64,000 nucleotides of DNA from Microcoleus sp. CAWBG506 (lineage in GTDB: Bacteria > Cyanobacteriota > Cyanobacteriia > Cyanobacteriales > Microcoleaceae). The translations under genes were made by a program, and so were the position numbers. Location: assembly GCA_020883125.1 (NCBI GenBank), contig JAHREW010000021.1, forward strand, positions 15,235 through 79,234. The letters are read 5' to 3'. Position 1 is the first letter of the stretch, and every line of letters begins with the position of its first letter. Below the pieces are notes generated by a model. It saw only the letters and a list, made by a program, of their open reading frames with translations. It was not told where the DNA came from and did no database searches. Positions 26,386 through 35,765 of the stretch are shown one piece after another.

Positions 26386-26416
26386 AAGTACCCATAACAT
26401 TCTGGGTGCTTTTTTC
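26386..26416 (+). terminator. Rho-independent-type terminator after the precursor genes
   Basis: AAGTACCCA pairs with TGGGTGCTT (one G-U) around an eight-base loop and runs into six Ts. It would separate the precursor transcript from the C39 transporter, whose own promoter should lie in 26417-26530. Confidence 0.75.
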
Positions 26417-26530
26417 TGATTGACTATCCGGTGATGTGTAATCTATTTTAGGCTCTGGTGATGACAATAAATTGTTAATATATATTGTAATTTTTCCAGA
26501 GAATACCATCTCCGAAAAAGTCAATAATTT

Positions 26531-28681
26531 ATGAAATATCAGGTTGTTCTCCAGCATAGTGAAGAAGATTGCGGAGCTGCTTGCTTGGCTTCCATCGCTA
26601 AATTTTATGGTCAAAATTTGACTATTAGTCGCTTGCGAGAATTCGTCGGTACCGGTCAACAAGGGACGACTTTACTGGGCTTAAAACAAGGAGCTGAGGC
26701 GATCGGCTTTAATGCTCGATCGGTACGAGCAGCATCTGCCATTTTAGACAAGCTGGATGATGCCCCTCTACCTGCTATTATTCACTGGAAAGGTTATCAC
26801 TGGGTAGTTTTGTATGGAAAGCAGGGCAAAAAATATGCGATCGCCGATCCAGGAGTCGGCATCCGCTATGTTTCCAAAGAGGAATTAGCCACGGCTTGGA
26901 CAGATTGGTTGTGCTTGCTGGTGGAACCAGATCCAGAGCGGTTTTTTGCCCAAGGAGAGAGTCAAGCATCCGCAAGTTCTCTACAAAGATGGATGCGACG
27001 CATTGGGATTTACCGCTCGATTTTGATGGAAGCATTTTTGCTAAATATAGTCTTAGGTTTGCTGTCAATTTCTTCGCCTTTTCTCGTGCAAATTCTCACC
27101 GATGATATTTTGGTACGAGGCGATACGCAACTTTTGGCTAGTGTGGCGATCGCCGTCATAGTCATGAACCTATTTAGCAGCAGTTTAGGACTCGTCCAGT
27201 CGAACTTAATTGCTCAGTTTTCCCAGCGCTTAGAATTGGGATTCGTGATGGAATTCGGGCGCAAACTGCTACGTTTACCTCTGAGCTTTTACGAAAGTAG
27301 ACGCAGTGGCGAAGTCATCGGTAGATTAAAAGATATTCAAGAAATAAATCAATTAGTTTCTCAAGTAGCCATCAGCTTACCCAGTCAATTTTTTATAGCG
27401 ATAGTTTCTTTTAGCTTCATGCTTTTTTATAGCAAAGAACTAACACTAGCCGCTACACTGATTGCGTGTTTGATGACTGCTTCTACTATAATATTTCTGC
27501 CCGCTTTGCAGCAAAAAACACGCAACTTACTTGTACTAGAATCCGAAACACAAGGGATGTTGGTAGAAACTTTTAAAGGGGCGTTGACCGTCAAAACTAC
27601 TAGCAGCACCCAACAACTTTGGGAAGAATTGCAAAGACGCTTTGGTCGCTTAGCTAATCTTACTTTTCGGACTACTCAAATTGGGATATTAAATAATATA
27701 TTTTCTGGTTTTGTTGCCTCGGCTGGTAGCATTACTATCCTCTGGCTGGGGAGCGGTTTAGTGATTGAAAAAGTATTGAGTATCGGTCAATTACTAGCCT
27801 TTATTAGCATGAATCAAAATGTGACAAATTTAGTAAACTCAGTGGTAGGATTTAGTGACGAAATGACTCGCGTCCAGACAGCAACTCAGCGGCTATCGGA
27901 GGTGATAGACGCTGAACCAGAAAGCAAAAGCGATCGGAATAAACCTTTTGTACAAATTCAAAACCGGGACGATATTGTTTGTAAGAATGTTAAGTTTCAC
28001 TATCCAGGTAGACTGGATTTGCTCGAAAATTTTTCGGTCACGTTTCCTGGTGGTCAATCCATCGCTTTAATTGGCTATTCCGGCTGTGGCAAGAGTACCC
28101 TAGCTAAAGTAATTGCTGGTTTGTATCCGCTGCAATCTGGTAATATTAGAATTGGTGATTATAATTTACAGGATTTGTCTCTTGACAGTCTCAGACAGCA
28201 GGTAGTTTTGGTTCCCCAAGAAGCACATTTTTGGAGTAGATCGATTCTGGAAAATTTCCGTTTGGGCTATCCAGAAATTAGCTTTGAACAAATTGTTAAA
28301 GCGTGTAAAATTGCTGGGGCGGATGAATTTATCAGTCAATTACCAGATAAATACCAAACGGTTTTAGGGGAATTTGGAGCGAATATTTCTGGTGGACAAA
28401 GACAAAGATTGGCGATCGCCCGTGCAATTCTCAACAATCCACCCGTATTGATTTTAGACGAATCTACCGCAGGCTTAGATCCGGCCAGTGAAGCGGAAGT
28501 TTTAGAACAGTTGTTGATGTACCGACACGGAAAAACTACGATTTTTATCAGTCACAGGCCGAGGGTGATCGACCGCGCTGATTGGATTATTATGTTAGAA
28601 CGGGGGAAGTTGAAAGTGCAAGGATCTGCTGCCAGATTGCGATCGATCCCAGGAGATCATTTAGAGTTTTTGCATCCTTAA
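26531..28681 (+). CDS. C39 peptidase-containing ABC transporter (PCAT), peptide exporter
   Basis: This 716-residue protein cleaves double-glycine leaders and exports the peptides. The N-terminal C39 peptidase has the catalytic Cys in EEDCGAACLAS (Cys14), His in HWKGYHWVVLY (His90) and Asp in IADPGVG (Asp106). Six membrane helices span ~155-440. The C-terminal ATPase has Walker A GYSGCGKST, the signature ISGGQRQRLA, Walker B VLILDES and the switch His in ISHRPR. It lies downstream of three matching precursor genes and divergent from hlyD, so the set reads as a complete inner-membrane export locus. Confidence 0.95.
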   Translation: MKYQVVLQHSEEDCGAACLASIAKFYGQNLTISRLREFVGTGQQGTTLLGLKQGAEAIGFNARSVRAASAILDKLDDAPLPAIIHWKGYHWVVLYGKQGKKYAIADPGVGIRYVSKEELATAWTDWLCLLVEPDPERFFAQGESQASASSLQRWMRRIGIYRSILMEAFLLNIVLGLLSISSPFLVQILTDDILVRGDTQLLASVAIAVIVMNLFSSSLGLVQSNLIAQFSQRLELGFVMEFGRKLLRLPLSFYESRRSGEVIGRLKDIQEINQLVSQVAISLPSQFFIAIVSFSFMLFYSKELTLAATLIACLMTASTIIFLPALQQKTRNLLVLESETQGMLVETFKGALTVKTTSSTQQLWEELQRRFGRLANLTFRTTQIGILNNIFSGFVASAGSITILWLGSGLVIEKVLSIGQLLAFISMNQNVTNLVNSVVGFSDEMTRVQTATQRLSEVIDAEPESKSDRNKPFVQIQNRDDIVCKNVKFHYPGRLDLLENFSVTFPGGQSIALIGYSGCGKSTLAKVIAGLYPLQSGNIRIGDYNLQDLSLDSLRQQVVLVPQEAHFWSRSILENFRLGYPEISFEQIVKACKIAGADEFISQLPDKYQTVLGEFGANISGGQRQRLAIARAILNNPPVLILDESTAGLDPASEAEVLEQLLMYRHGKTTIFISHRPRVIDRADWIIMLERGKLKVQGSAARLRSIPGDHLEFLHP

Positions 28682-28778
28682 AACAAGTGAGAACTTATTA
28701 GAGATCTCCAATAACCAAACAAGGGGTTATGCTGGGGATAACTCCATTTCGAGAGTTGCCCAAAAAGCGGAGTTCATT

Positions 28779-30197
28779 TTGAAGCCCATCATTGCAAAAC
28801 GATCGGAACGCACTCCTTCGGTTCGTTGGGCGCTGGCAAGCCTTTCCCTATCCATGTTGATGCCCTCGCTTGATACCAGCATCGCCAATGCTGGCTTGCC
28901 AACCTTGGCCCAAGCGTTCACCGCCTCCTTCCAGTCAGTCCAGTGGATCGTCCTCGCTTATCTCCTTGCCATCACTACCCTGATCGTCAGCGTCGGACGG
29001 CTCGGTGACATCATGGGCCGCCGACGGCTGTTACTGGTCGGAATCTGTCTGTTCACGGTGGCCTCGCTCCTGTGTGGCGTCGCTCCCACGCTCTGGCTGC
29101 TGATTGCCGCCCGCGCAGCCCAGGGCCTCGGAGCGGCAATCATGATGGCTCTCACCGTTGCCCTGGTCGGTGAGACGGTTCCAAAAGAAAAGACCGGTAG
29201 CGCGATGGGGCTGCTGGGAACGATGTCCGCGATCGGTACCACTCTGGGGCCATCGCTCGGTGGCCTGCTGATCGCGGGATTCGGTTGGCAGACAATCTTC
29301 CTCGTCAACGTGCCCCTGGGTATCCTGAATTTTCTGCTCGCGTATCGCTACCTGCCTGTCGATCGTCGGGGGCCGAAGAGCGATCGGGGCAGCTTCGACC
29401 ATGTGGGCACGCTGCTACTGACTCTGACACTCGCGGCTTATGCGCTTGCTATGACGATCGGGCGCGGTAGTTTTGGTCCGCTCAACATGGCTCTGCTGTT
29501 GGCAGCCGTCTTTGGAGTCTGCCTCTTTGTGCTCGCCGAGGCGAAAGCCACATCACCTTTGATCCCATTGGCGATGTTCCGCAATCCAGTGCTGAGTGCG
29601 AGCCTCGCCATGAGCACCCTCGTCTCGACGGTGATGATGGCTACCCTGGTGGTCGGGCCGTTCTATCTCTCACGGGGGCTGGGGCTGGAAACGGCTCTTG
29701 TTGGACTCGTCTTATCTGTCGGCCCGCTTGTGGCCGCGCTAACTGGCGTGCCGGCCGGCCGCATTGTGGATCGCTTTGGCGCACAACGCATGACCATCAT
29801 TGGGCTCGTCGGAATAGCGATCGGCTCTTCCGTTCTATCCATGATGCCGACGAGGTTCGGCATTCCCGGCTACATCGCCCCCATCGTCATCATTACCGCC
29901 AACTATGCACTGTTCCAAGCGGCAAACAACACCGCGATCATGATGGATATCAGCCCGGACCAGCGGGGCGTCATTTCCGGTATGCTCAGCCTATCGCGTA
30001 ATCTTGGGCTGATCACCGGTGCATCCGCTATGGGCGCAGTATTCACGATCGCATCGGCGACGATCAACATCACGACGGCGCGCCCCGATGCCGTTGCCAC
30101 CGGCTTGCGGATCACGTTCGCAGTCGCAGCAATTCTGATCGTCGTTGCGATCGCGATCGCGATTGGGGCTTACCGCCACACATTACGCAATCGGTAA
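28779..30197 (+). CDS. MFS drug transporter (DHA2/EmrB-QacA type), probably acquired
   Basis: This 472-residue transporter has about 14 predicted membrane helices. It has MLMPSLDTSIANAGLPTLA in the first helix, QWIVLAYLLAITTLIVSVGR, the loop motif GDIMGRRRLL and the antiporter-type GTTLGPSLGG. These fit drug:H+ antiporters of the DHA2 family. The TTG at 28779 has GGAG ten bases upstream; no better ATG exists. The gene is visibly GC-richer than its neighbours, with C/G-rich third positions, which suggests transfer from another group. It ends next to a gene remnant. Confidence 0.88.
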   Translation: MKPIIAKRSERTPSVRWALASLSLSMLMPSLDTSIANAGLPTLAQAFTASFQSVQWIVLAYLLAITTLIVSVGRLGDIMGRRRLLLVGICLFTVASLLCGVAPTLWLLIAARAAQGLGAAIMMALTVALVGETVPKEKTGSAMGLLGTMSAIGTTLGPSLGGLLIAGFGWQTIFLVNVPLGILNFLLAYRYLPVDRRGPKSDRGSFDHVGTLLLTLTLAAYALAMTIGRGSFGPLNMALLLAAVFGVCLFVLAEAKATSPLIPLAMFRNPVLSASLAMSTLVSTVMMATLVVGPFYLSRGLGLETALVGLVLSVGPLVAALTGVPAGRIVDRFGAQRMTIIGLVGIAIGSSVLSMMPTRFGIPGYIAPIVIITANYALFQAANNTAIMMDISPDQRGVISGMLSLSRNLGLITGASAMGAVFTIASATINITTARPDAVATGLRITFAVAAILIVVAIAIAIGAYRHTLRNR

Positions 30198-30258
30198 TTG
30201 CTCCACAAGCAAAGTTGCTGGCGGACAAGCGCGATTAGAGATTGCGGTTGCATCAAAA

Positions 30259-30478
30259 TTATCTCGTTATGTATTCCCGACCAAACCCTTGCACTTCTGG
30301 CAACACAGTCAGATCCGTCTCCGTTTTTCGTAGTTCAATCCACTGATTCAACTGGTCAACACTCACCATAGGAAAAGCGCGGCTATTAAGTGCATCGGTG
30401 TACTGCCCATCCTGAAGCAATTGAATGCTCAATTTATGCCGCCGATACAACCAGATTTCGGGAACTTTAGGTGCGTCG
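30259..30478 (-). pseudogene. Truncated Uma2-family (DUF820) nuclease remnant
   Basis: The frame encodes only a C-terminal piece: VPEIWLYRRHKLSIQLLQDG, then SRAFPMVSVDQLNQWIEL. This matches the end of Uma2 family proteins, restriction-endonuclease-like proteins that are abundant in cyanobacteria. The N-terminal catalytic part is absent, and upstream the sequence passes into a GGTGCGTCGC repeat (30467-30530). The gene therefore appears broken at a repeat boundary. Confidence 0.65.
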
Positions 30479-30530
30479 CCATCAATAATCTGTCAGTAAA
30501 ATCAATTTTCTGGTAGCGACGCACCCTACA
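30467..30530. repeat. Inverted GGTGCGTCGC/GCGACGCACC repeat
   Basis: TAGGTGCGTCGCC on the left and GCGACGCACCCTACA on the right are inverted around ~36 bp. A relative lies inside the element at 23318-23386. It touches the break point of the Uma2 remnant. Confidence 0.65.
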
Positions 30531-30571
30531 AAATATAGTAAGGGGGGCAATTTTTGCTTTTTTTTGCTCGA

Positions 30572-32185
30572 TTAATGTACTCGGCAAACTAGGGCGATCG
30601 CCTCTTGATTTTCTAGTACCAAACCATACTCCAAACCTTCAACCACAGCCTGACAAGAAGCATCCAAAATATTACCAGAAACCCCAACCGTCGTCCAACG
30701 ATCTTGACCGTTACTAAACTCAACCAACACGCGAGTTTTAGCAGAAGTTCCCGCACCACCGTCGAGAATCCGCACCTTGTAGTCTGTTAGGTAAAAATGT
30801 GCGATCGCCGGATAGAAATTAACCAAAGCTTTCCGCAAAGCCGTATCCAAAGCTGAAACCGGGCCGTTTCCTTCCGCCGCTTCCAAAATATTTGTGCCAT
30901 TTACCGACAATTTCACCGTCGCTAAAGCCGCACAATCTTCGCCTACCTTATCGCAGTGAACTTGAAATCCCTGAATTGTAAACCAGGGCTGACGCTTTCC
31001 CAAAGCTTCTCGCATTAACAATTCAAAACTCGCCTCAGCAGCCTCAAATTGATAGCCCTGACTTTCCAATTTTTTCAATCTTTCCAGAATTTGGCGACAA
31101 GCAGGATCTTGGCGATCGAGTTCTATCCCAAAAGTTTTAGCCTTTGCCAAAACATTGCTCAAACCAGATTGATCTGAAATCACAATGCGGCGACAATTGC
31201 CGATTTTTTCCGGTTCTAAATGTTCGTAAGTTAGCGGATTTTTCTCAACAGCGGATACATGAATACCGCCCTTGTGAGCAAAGGCTGAAAGCCCCACAAA
31301 AGGAGCATGGTCATCGGGAGCAAGATTGACAATTTCGCTGACAGATCGACTAACTTGAGTTAATTTGATTAATTGCTCATCTTGAATACAATCATAACCC
31401 AACTTAAGCTGAAAATTAGGAATCAAAGAACACAAATTAGCATTGCCACAGCGTTCGCCATAGCCATTAATAGTTCCCTGTACCATCTTCACTCCTTCCT
31501 GCACAGCAGCCAAAGCATTAGCCACCGCAACCCCCGAATCATTATGAGTGTGAATCCCTAACTGTAAAGACGAGTTTGAATTGATACCTAAAACCTCTGA
31601 AACATCTCGCACAACCTGACTAATTTCGTGAGGCAAAGTGCCGCCGTTGGTATCGCAAAGCACCAGCCATTCAGCACCAGCTTCTGCCGCCGCCCTCAAT
31701 GTTTGAATGGCATAATCTCGATTGTGTTTATAGCCATCAAACCAGTGTTCAGCATCATAAATAACCCGCCTTCCCTGACTCCGCAAATATTCAATGGTAT
31801 CTGCAATCATCGCCAAATTTTCATCGAGCGTCGTCTTCAACCCTTCAATGACGTGCAAATCCCAAGACTTGCCAAACAGTGTTACCCAGTGAGTACCAGC
31901 CGACAAAATAGCCTGCAACATTTCATCATTAGCCGCCACCCTTCCCGGTCTCCTAGTCGAACAAAAAGCCACAACTTCTGCTTGAGTTAGCGGCTGTTCT
32001 TTCAGTCGCCAAAAAAATTGTACGTCTTTAGGATTAGCCCCTGGCCAGCCACCTTCGATCAAAGGAATTCCTAAACTGTCTAACTGACGAGCAATTTGTA
32101 GTTTGTCTTCCAGAGATAGGGAGAGTCCCTCGCACTGGGCACCGTCTCGCAGCGTGGTATCGTAGATCCAGAGCCGATTTGTCAT
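30572..32185 (-). CDS. cimA: Citramalate synthase
   Basis: CimA condenses pyruvate and acetyl-CoA to citramalate, an alternative route to isoleucine. The 537-residue protein has the DRE-TIM barrel start YDTTLRDGAQCEG, the HTHNDSGVAVANA metal-binding motif, GTINGYGERCGNANL and a C-terminal LeuA-type regulatory domain (~400-530). YDTTLRDGAQ and the length distinguish it from plain 2-isopropylmalate synthase (LeuA). Feedback control through the C-terminal domain is expected for the family. Confidence 0.93.
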   Translation of the reverse strand: MTNRLWIYDTTLRDGAQCEGLSLSLEDKLQIARQLDSLGIPLIEGGWPGANPKDVQFFWRLKEQPLTQAEVVAFCSTRRPGRVAANDEMLQAILSAGTHWVTLFGKSWDLHVIEGLKTTLDENLAMIADTIEYLRSQGRRVIYDAEHWFDGYKHNRDYAIQTLRAAAEAGAEWLVLCDTNGGTLPHEISQVVRDVSEVLGINSNSSLQLGIHTHNDSGVAVANALAAVQEGVKMVQGTINGYGERCGNANLCSLIPNFQLKLGYDCIQDEQLIKLTQVSRSVSEIVNLAPDDHAPFVGLSAFAHKGGIHVSAVEKNPLTYEHLEPEKIGNCRRIVISDQSGLSNVLAKAKTFGIELDRQDPACRQILERLKKLESQGYQFEAAEASFELLMREALGKRQPWFTIQGFQVHCDKVGEDCAALATVKLSVNGTNILEAAEGNGPVSALDTALRKALVNFYPAIAHFYLTDYKVRILDGGAGTSAKTRVLVEFSNGQDRWTTVGVSGNILDASCQAVVEGLEYGLVLENQEAIALVCRVH

Positions 32186-32302
32186 GGGGAATTAGAAATT
32201 TCAATTTGGTAATATATGAATTATCATATTAGATTAAAATCTGGGAAATAAATGCGATAATATATAGGAAAATTAACATAGATCTAATTGGGGTGAATTG
32301 CT

Positions 32303-32641
32303 GTGGTTAAAGTACAAGCACAAGGAAAAACTTTTGAGTGCGATCGGGGAGCCAATCTCCGTGCAGTTTTGCTAGAGAACGGCATCGATCTCTACAACGG
32401 CAATGCCAAAATCATCAATTGTCACGGTCTCGGCACTTGTGGCACCTGTGCCGTCACCATCGAGGGGGAAGTTTCCGAACCCCAGTGGCGCGAAACAACC
32501 AGACTTTCCCTCCCTCCCCATTCTCCCACATCCAACCGCCGTCTGTCTTGCCAAACTCAAGTTTTAGGGGATATTAAGGTAACAAAATATGACGGTTTTT
32601 GGGGTCAAGGCTCTGAAACAGTCTGGAAACCAACCGCCTAG
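32303..32641 (+). CDS. 2Fe-2S ferredoxin-like protein
   Basis: This 112-residue protein has a plant-type-like [2Fe-2S] pattern: Cys40, Cys46 and Cys49 in NCHGLGTCGTC, and Cys83 in RRLSCQT. The start is a GTG with GGGGTG upstream. It is divergent from cimA. Chloroplast-type photosynthetic ferredoxins have a CxxxxCxxC arrangement; here the first spacing is five residues, as in adrenodoxin-like or divergent ferredoxins. The electron partner is unknown. Confidence 0.88.
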   Translation: MVKVQAQGKTFECDRGANLRAVLLENGIDLYNGNAKIINCHGLGTCGTCAVTIEGEVSEPQWRETTRLSLPPHSPTSNRRLSCQTQVLGDIKVTKYDGFWGQGSETVWKPTA

Positions 32642-32791
32642 ATTATTGATTCAGAAACGCAGATAAGTGAAGGACACCTAAAAAGATAAAATACCCAGAG
32701 CCCTGACAATTTCTGCGAAGTCAGGGTTCTGAAACAAGATAGTTTTACGTTGAATGAGGTCAAAAGGGCACAAAAGTCCAGAGAAAATTGC

Positions 32792-33907
32792 ATGAATGTA
32801 TCTCAAGATATTCTGATTATTGGTGGCGGAATTATCGGTCTTTCCCTAGCAGTTGAACTGAAATTGCGAGGGGCATCTGTGAGTGTAGTCGATCGAGATT
32901 TCAAACAAGCAGCCGCACGCGCCGCAGCGGGAATGCTGGCACCTCAAGCGGAAAGAATCCCTCCCAGTCCGATGCTGGATTTGTGTTTGCAAAGTCGCGC
33001 CTTGTATTCTACGTGGGTCGATCGGCTAGAAGAGATTACCGGATTGAAAACGGGATATTGGCGATCGGGAATTCTGGCACCAGTTTGTGAAGGTGATTGG
33101 GAAGACAAGTCATCTTTACCAAATCTGAATGCTCAATGGCTGGATGCAGATACTATTCGCCAACACCAGTGGGGATTGGGTGAAGAAGTAGTTGGCGGTT
33201 GGTGGTATCCTGACGATGCTCAAGTTGATAATCGCGCTTTGTTTAGGACGCTTCAATTTACAATTAAAAAACTGGGAATCGAAGTTATTCAAGACAATTC
33301 TGTCGAAATTATTCGGGAAGCAAATAGAGTTGTTGGTGTGGAAACAACAGCAAAAAAATTAAAAGCTGACCGTTATGTGTTGGCAACAGGTGCTTGGTCT
33401 GAGACATTATTGGATATTCCTGTTTATCCCAGAAAAGGGCAAATGCTGTCTGTGTGCGTCCCGGAAAGTTACGATGTGGTTCAGCCGCTGCAAACAGTTT
33501 TATTCGGAACAGGGATTTATATTGTGCCGCGTCAAGATGGTAGGATTATTATTGGTGCGACCAGCGAAAATGTAGATTTTACTCCAGGAAATACGCCGAC
33601 CGGAATTAAAAATTTGCTAGCCGGAGCTATTAAGTTATATTCAGAATTGCAAAATTATCCGATTCTGGAGTTTTGGTGGGGTTTTCGGCCAGCTACCCCT
33701 GATGAATTGCCCATTTTAGGTGCTAGTGCTTGGGAAAATTTAACCCTAGCGACGGGGCATTATCGCAATGGTATTTTGTTGGCTCCTGTGACGGCGAAAT
33801 TGTTGGCTGATTTGATTGAAAATGGGAATTATGACCCGTTGTTGGCTGCTTTTCATTATTCCCGGTTTATGAAAAATCAGATTAATATCAAATCCCGTAG
33901 CCTCTAA
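32792..33907 (+). CDS. thiO: Glycine oxidase ThiO (FAD-dependent)
   Basis: ThiO oxidises glycine to dehydroglycine for thiazole synthesis in thiamine biosynthesis. The 371-residue protein has the FAD-binding IIGGGIIGLSLAVE near the N-terminus, ARAAAGMLAPQAE, GRIIIGATSE and the C-terminal GHYRNGILLAPVTA. I chose the ATG at 32792, since it directly precedes the FAD motif; a TTG at 32750 would add 14 residues. In many cyanobacteria thiO is fused to thiG, but here it stands alone. Confidence 0.9.
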   Translation: MNVSQDILIIGGGIIGLSLAVELKLRGASVSVVDRDFKQAAARAAAGMLAPQAERIPPSPMLDLCLQSRALYSTWVDRLEEITGLKTGYWRSGILAPVCEGDWEDKSSLPNLNAQWLDADTIRQHQWGLGEEVVGGWWYPDDAQVDNRALFRTLQFTIKKLGIEVIQDNSVEIIREANRVVGVETTAKKLKADRYVLATGAWSETLLDIPVYPRKGQMLSVCVPESYDVVQPLQTVLFGTGIYIVPRQDGRIIIGATSENVDFTPGNTPTGIKNLLAGAIKLYSELQNYPILEFWWGFRPATPDELPILGASAWENLTLATGHYRNGILLAPVTAKLLADLIENGNYDPLLAAFHYSRFMKNQINIKSRSL

Positions 33908-33990
33908 ATTATTCATCTCTCTACTCTCTCCCTCTGTGTCCTCTGTGTTCTCTGTGGTAAAAAAAATCCGATCCAACCGGAAACGATATG
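33908..33990 (-). repeat. Interspersed 'ACAGAGAACACAGAG' repeat, minus orientation
   Basis: Read on the minus strand, ACCACAGAGAACACAGAGG and GGGAGAGAGTAGAGAG follow one another. It fills most of the gap between thiO and the convergent glycosyltransferase gene. Confidence 0.65.
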
Positions 33991-34032
33991 ACATTAGCTT
34001 TAGTAAAAATATTGGCAGTAATTGGGATTTTC

Positions 34033-35211
34033 TCACCTACGTTTTAAACCTAGTACGCTGAGGAAAAAGCTCGATAAAACCATCTGCAAACCTACAGTCA
34101 GGCAAGTGAGCGACGGAATCACCAAACGCAAAGTTTTGGAAGGGTTAAGGATGCCAAAAGCAGTTTCACTCCAGATAGTTAACGATAATATCGAGCCAAC
34201 TATTCCAATTAATATGAGGGCGACTCCGACAATCAATCCTGTCTCTAGGGTGACGTAGCGAAATATTTTGTTGAGTTTGGGGTCTGGAGGCAGTAGTTTC
34301 TCGCTGATGGCGAAAACTTTGGTGAATAAAGCAAATGTTACTGCTTGAAAACCAATGATAATTGCGATCGCAGCATAAAGCAGAGTGTGCACATCAAAGC
34401 TAATACGGCCAATCTTTTGAGTACCGGGTAATAGCCAGATGCCCACAATTAGACCCCAAATCATCAGCGCTACACCCGGATACAAAAACAGCCACCGGGG
34501 ACTGTAAAGCAACAAAAATCGCAGGTGTCGCCAGCCATCTCGCCAAGTTCGCAGATGTGGCGGACGGCTGCGGCCGTCGGGAGAGAGTACGGTGGGAACT
34601 TCAGCGATTCGTAGTTTGTATACAGAGGCTTTGACTACCATTTCGCTAGCAAATTCCATCCCTGTTGTTTGCAAGTCCAGCTTTAAAATTGCATCTCTTC
34701 TGAAACCCCGCAGCCCACAGTGAAAGTCGCCGGCAGGACTTGAGAAAAATAGTCGTCCAACCCACGTCAGCACCGGATTTCCCAAGTATTTGTGCAGCGG
34801 TGGCATTGCACCCGGTTTGATGCCCCCTTGAAAGCGGTTTCCCATGACTAAATCCCAGCCACCTCGCAATTTTTCGACAAAAGCACCGAGGTTGGAAAAG
34901 TCGTAACTGTCGTCAGCATCGCCCATAATGATATAGACTCCGCGTGCTGCGACGATCCCTCCCATGAGGGCGCTACCGTAGCCTTTGGCTGGTACTGGGA
35001 TCACTGTGGCTCCCATTTTGGTGGCAATTTCTTGAGAGCCGTCAGTGCTGCCGTTGTCTGCTATGATGACCTCGCCAGCAATATTGAGTTCGCCGAGAGA
35101 CTTCTGTGCCTTCTCTATGCAGATTTTTAGTGTTTCTGCCTCGTTCAGGCAGGGCATTAGTATCGATAATTCGAGAGTGTATTCCCCGGTTGCCTTGGTC
35201 TGCTCTGCCAT
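34033..35211 (-). CDS. Family 2 glycosyltransferase with C-terminal membrane helices (DPM1-like)
   Basis: This 392-residue protein has a GT2 catalytic domain (~15-235): SILMPCLNEAETL, the acidic DNGSTDGS, the DxD-like MGDADDSYDF, and GDFHCGLRGFRRDAI. Four hydrophobic segments form the C-terminal ~130 residues. The layout suits polyprenyl-phosphate glycosyltransferases of the dolichyl-phosphate mannose synthase type, used to make lipid-linked sugars for envelope polysaccharide or glycoprotein. The sugar is not predictable. Confidence 0.88.
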   Translation of the reverse strand: MAEQTKATGEYTLELSILMPCLNEAETLKICIEKAQKSLGELNIAGEVIIADNGSTDGSQEIATKMGATVIPVPAKGYGSALMGGIVAARGVYIIMGDADDSYDFSNLGAFVEKLRGGWDLVMGNRFQGGIKPGAMPPLHKYLGNPVLTWVGRLFFSSPAGDFHCGLRGFRRDAILKLDLQTTGMEFASEMVVKASVYKLRIAEVPTVLSPDGRSRPPHLRTWRDGWRHLRFLLLYSPRWLFLYPGVALMIWGLIVGIWLLPGTQKIGRISFDVHTLLYAAIAIIIGFQAVTFALFTKVFAISEKLLPPDPKLNKIFRYVTLETGLIVGVALILIGIVGSILSLTIWSETAFGILNPSKTLRLVIPSLTCLTVGLQMVLSSFFLSVLGLKRR

Positions 35212-35369
35212 ATGTTTGTTTCACTCTTGCTCGCGAGCGATAATCCTTATTTTTCCCGTATCTTTGCTTAAATTATGGGTGGGCAACCAAATTCAAAACA
35301 ACTTAATAAAAGCTGTTAAGGATGTTTTTTTATACAATTATTATGGCTATATTATAGGTGGGTAAATTC

Positions 35370-35762
35370 ATGAATAGAAGCGTTTTTCTAGTTTTGCTTG
35401 CTGCTATTTTGTGTGGCGTTGTCGGTCAATTTAGCCTGAAAGCTGGAGCTAAAATATTAGGGCCCATTGGTGCTGCTAATTTAGTTGAAAAAATCCTAGC
35501 AATGGCTACTCAGCCTCTGATAGTAGGCGGTCTGGCTTTGTATGCAGTTTCTTCTATAGGGTTTATTGTTGTACTTTCTCGCGCCAACCTTAGCATAGTC
35601 TCGCCTTTACTGTCAATTAGCTACTTGTTTACTGTCTTAGGAGGGAAAATTATCTTTAACGAGCCTTTACCACCGTTGCGATTGGTAGGCATGGGGTTAA
35701 TTATGACGGGAGTAATTTTTGTACTCCGAGGTCAAGCTGGAGGGGCGACAGGAGGAAGTTAG
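35370..35762 (+). CDS. Small four-helix EamA/SMR-type membrane protein
   Basis: This 130-residue protein has four membrane helices with an SMR/EamA-like pattern (ILCGVVGQFSLKAGA, then IVSPLLSISYLFTVLGGKIIFNEPL). Proteins of this size include ArnE/ArnF-like flippases and small multidrug exporters. Given the nearby polyprenyl-type glycosyltransferase, a lipid-linked sugar flippase is possible but unproven. The ATG at 35370 has AGGTGGG upstream. The next gene begins 3 bp after its stop. Confidence 0.8.
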   Translation: MNRSVFLVLLAAILCGVVGQFSLKAGAKILGPIGAANLVEKILAMATQPLIVGGLALYAVSSIGFIVVLSRANLSIVSPLLSISYLFTVLGGKIIFNEPLPPLRLVGMGLIMTGVIFVLRGQAGGATGGS

Positions 35763-35765
35763 TCT

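Noticed and set aside
29031..29402. Minus-strand frames inside the MFS gene
   Set aside because: They are shadows of a GC-rich gene with strong membrane-protein sequence in the plus frame.
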